From Gp6-AA40 sp050742535 (GTDB lineage: Bacteria; Acidobacteriota; Vicinamibacteria; Vicinamibacterales; UBA2999): DNA of 6,984 nucleotides. Positions 6,121 to 6,984 of the stretch are shown in pieces. Numbering within the stretch: position 1 is the first letter of the stretch; each line of letters begins with the position of its first letter. A program made the translations under genes and the position numbers. The stretch is from the NCBI GenBank assembly GCA_050742535.1, contig JBOGIQ010000322.1:1-6984 (forward strand). Reading direction: 5' to 3'. The notes beneath the pieces are model-generated. The model saw only the letters and a list, made by a program, of their open reading frames with translations, made no database searches and had not been told where the DNA came from.

Positions 6121-6280
6121 GGGTGCAGCGGATTCTCGCTGCAGGAATCAGGGTGGTCGGGCCGCCATCCTCGTGATCGTCAGATCAGGAGGATGCCGTG
6201 TCAGGCACAATCTCTCGGCGCAGTTCTGCGCCGGTTTCCCGCAATTCCGTCCCGTCCACGAGCGCATCCCGGGAGGCGAC
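6121..6280 (+). promoter_or_regulatory. Structured 5' leader upstream of nhaA operon, candidate cation riboswitch
   Basis: This noncoding stretch holds several complementary segments. Hairpin 1: TGCAGCG/CGCTGCA (6124-6130, 6137-6143). Hairpin 2: CATCCTC and TGATC pair with GATCA and GAGGATG (6166-6195), 12 pairs with one G-G mismatch and a GTCA loop. A short stem is TGCC/GGCA (6194-6207), sharing two bases with hairpin 2. Hairpin 3: CGGCGCA/TGCGCCG (6216-6222, 6227-6233). GGAAT and GGG (6144-6153) can pair with CCC and ATTCC (6238-6248), closing a multibranch domain around hairpins 2 and 3. TCCCG (6250-6254) can pair with CGGGA (6270-6274), hiding the ribosome binding site. Known nhaA leaders include the nhaA-I and nhaA-II motifs, later reported as Li+ riboswitches. 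Placement and architecture suggest such an element; the class is not verified. No T-run supports a terminator. Confidence 0.5.
6271..6276 (+). promoter_or_regulatory. Shine-Dalgarno site that sets the start at 6281
   Basis: GGGAGG ends 4 bases before the ATG at 6281. It supports this start over the in-frame GTG at 6173, which would translate through the leader hairpins. The site is partly inside the palindrome TCCCGGGA (6267-6274) and can pair with TCCCG at 6250-6254, so its access may be regulated. Confidence 0.7.
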
Positions 6281-6466
6281 ATGCTTCTGAAGATTGCACT
6301 CATCGTACTCATCGCCTGGCTGGCGGGTGTCCTGGGCGTGTACGACGCCGGCGTCCTCGTGCACGTTCTCCTGCTGGTGGGACTCATGCTGTTCCTGCTT
6401 GGCGCGCTCAAGGCCCGTGAAGCGGCCATGCGTCCCGGCGCCGGCACGCCACCCGAGAAGCGATGA
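6281..6466 (+). CDS. DUF5670 / lmo0937-family small membrane protein
   Basis: The 61-residue protein has two hydrophobic helices, about 2-20 (LLKIALIVLIAWLAGVLGV) and 24-43 (GVLVHVLLLVGLMLFLLGAL), separated by a short YDAG turn. A basic, proline-rich tail ends in PPEKR. The layout, with GV-x-x-Y before the turn and a VHVLLLV start to the second helix, matches the lmo0937/DUF5670 family of about 50-residue membrane proteins; no function is established. The last codons overlap the next gene: ATGA at 6463-6466 holds the nhaA start and this gene's TGA. The pair is therefore translationally coupled, and the small protein may assist or modulate the antiporter, which is inference. A strong Shine-Dalgarno at 6271-6276 fixes the start. 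Confidence 0.8.
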   Translation: MLLKIALIVLIAWLAGVLGVYDAGVLVHVLLLVGLMLFLLGALKAREAAMRPGAGTPPEKR

Positions 6467-6984
6467 TCCACATCCGCCCGACGATCGCGCAGGTCGTCTT
6501 CGACAACTCACTGCTGTTGCTGGCTGGAACGACGGCCGCCGTCGTCTGGGCGAATGTGGACTTCTCGACCTATGACGCGGTCGCGCACCCGCTGCACTTC
6601 TGGGTCAACGACGTCGGAATGGCGTTCTTCTTCGCCCTCGCCGCCAAGGAGGTCTTCGAAGCCACGTTGCCCGGCGGTGCGCTGGCGTCCGTTCGCCAGG
6701 CCGCCTCGCCGCTGATGGCGGCGGTCGGCGGCATGGCGGTGCCCGCTGCAATCTACGCCGGTTTGACGTTCACGCTCGGACCAAACGAGCTGCTGCGCGG
6801 ATGGGCGATTCCATGTGCGACCGACATCGCGTTTTCGGCGATGGTCGCGCGGGCCATTTTTCCCAGAGGTCATCCGGCGATCCCGTTCCTTCTGCTTCTG
6901 GCGATCGCGGACGATGCGCTCGGTCTGGCGATCCTGGCGCTGTTCTATCCGTCGGGCCCCCTGTCATTCGGCGCGCTGTTCGCG
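6463..6984 (+). CDS. nhaA: Na+/H+ antiporter NhaA, divergent type, 3' truncated by window edge
   Basis: From ATG 6463, 174 codons stay open to the window end, covering about 45% of a usual 390-residue NhaA. NhaA exchanges cytoplasmic Na+ or Li+ for external H+ across the inner membrane, aiding pH and salt homeostasis. Family signatures are LHFWVNDVGMAFFF (44-57), ALASVRQAASPLMAAVGGM (73-91), GWAIPCATDIAFS (113-125) and LLLAIADDALGLAILALFYP (144-163). D121, D150 and D151 correspond to E. coli D133, D163 and D164; the last two form the ion-binding site. The segment after FFF reads ALAAKEVFEATLPGG instead of the usual GLEVKRE type, so E78 appears kept (E63) while the following basic residues are lost. 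The N-terminal loop is shorter than in E. coli. The start overlaps the DUF5670 stop (ATGA), with only a weak GAG before it, so translation depends on coupling. Confidence 0.9.
   Translation, partial: MIHIRPTIAQVVFDNSLLLLAGTTAAVVWANVDFSTYDAVAHPLHFWVNDVGMAFFFALAAKEVFEATLPGGALASVRQAASPLMAAVGGMAVPAAIYAGLTFTLGPNELLRGWAIPCATDIAFSAMVARAIFPRGHPAIPFLLLLAIADDALGLAILALFYPSGPLSFGALFA

Noticed and set aside
6124..6233. Intrinsic terminators formed by the strong hairpins
   Set aside because: None is followed by a run of T residues; they are better explained as leader structure or protein-binding dyads.
6121..6240. Cobalamin riboswitch
   Set aside because: Fragments such as GGAATCAGGGTGG recall it loosely, but the B12-box and the rest of the conserved core are absent, and the downstream genes do not fit.
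6173..6280. GTG start at 6173 giving a 97-residue form of the small membrane protein
   Set aside because: The extension translates leader hairpins and is unlike the family, whereas GGGAGG precedes the ATG at 6281.
1..6984. Mobile element, CRISPR array, tRNA or rRNA
   Set aside because: No transposase or integrase motifs, direct-repeat arrays, cloverleaf segments or rRNA-like tracts were seen, and composition is uniform across the window.

Overview
The window (about 65% GC, dense genes with G/C-ending codons) looks like chromosome from a soil bacterium, most probably an acidobacterium (for example Vicinamibacteria-like). The main taxonomic clue is the gene at 2084-3838. It joins an M56/BlaR1-type membrane peptidase to a C-terminal TIGR03435 ('Soli') domain, a family greatly expanded in Acidobacteria. 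The assignment rests on remembered family distribution, not on a search.

Layout. At 1-172 is the 5' end of a leftward two-helix membrane protein that leaves the window. At 357-907 is a secreted fibronectin-III protein broken by an apparent one-base deletion near 642-644. At 929-2080 is a Tat-exported serine hydrolase of the beta-lactamase/PBP-like superfamily with SDTK, YSG and HSG motifs. Its stop lies 3 bp from the stop of the convergent M56 gene. Leftward from 4227 to 2084 runs a BlaI-type repressor gene followed by the M56-TIGR03435 gene, coupled by an ATGA overlap. Their promoter has a perfect inverted repeat, close to the known BlaI/MecI operator, between the -35 and -10. Divergent from it, 4383-5588 encodes a secreted, putative zinc-protease-like protein (HELFH, then EGLAAYT). 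At 5628-6116 is a small two-helix membrane protein with a PH-like tail. At 6281-6466 is a 61-residue DUF5670/lmo0937-type membrane protein that overlaps, by ATGA, the start of a divergent NhaA Na+/H+ antiporter at 6463, which runs off the right edge.

How the genes may work together. The repressor/M56 pair forms a one-operon envelope-sensing switch like BlaI/BlaR1. Here the penicillin-binding sensor domain is replaced by TIGR03435, so the stimulus is unknown. The flanking secreted hydrolase and protease-like protein are plausible regulon members by position only.

The most interesting non-coding element is the leader of the small-protein/nhaA operon, about 6121-6280. It holds three strong hairpins, a long-range helix enclosing two of them, and a possible sequestration of the ribosome binding site. 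This is the architecture expected of a cation-responsive riboswitch such as the nhaA-I (Li+-I) class. I cannot confirm the class without a covariance-model search. No mobile elements, CRISPR arrays, tRNAs or rRNAs were seen.
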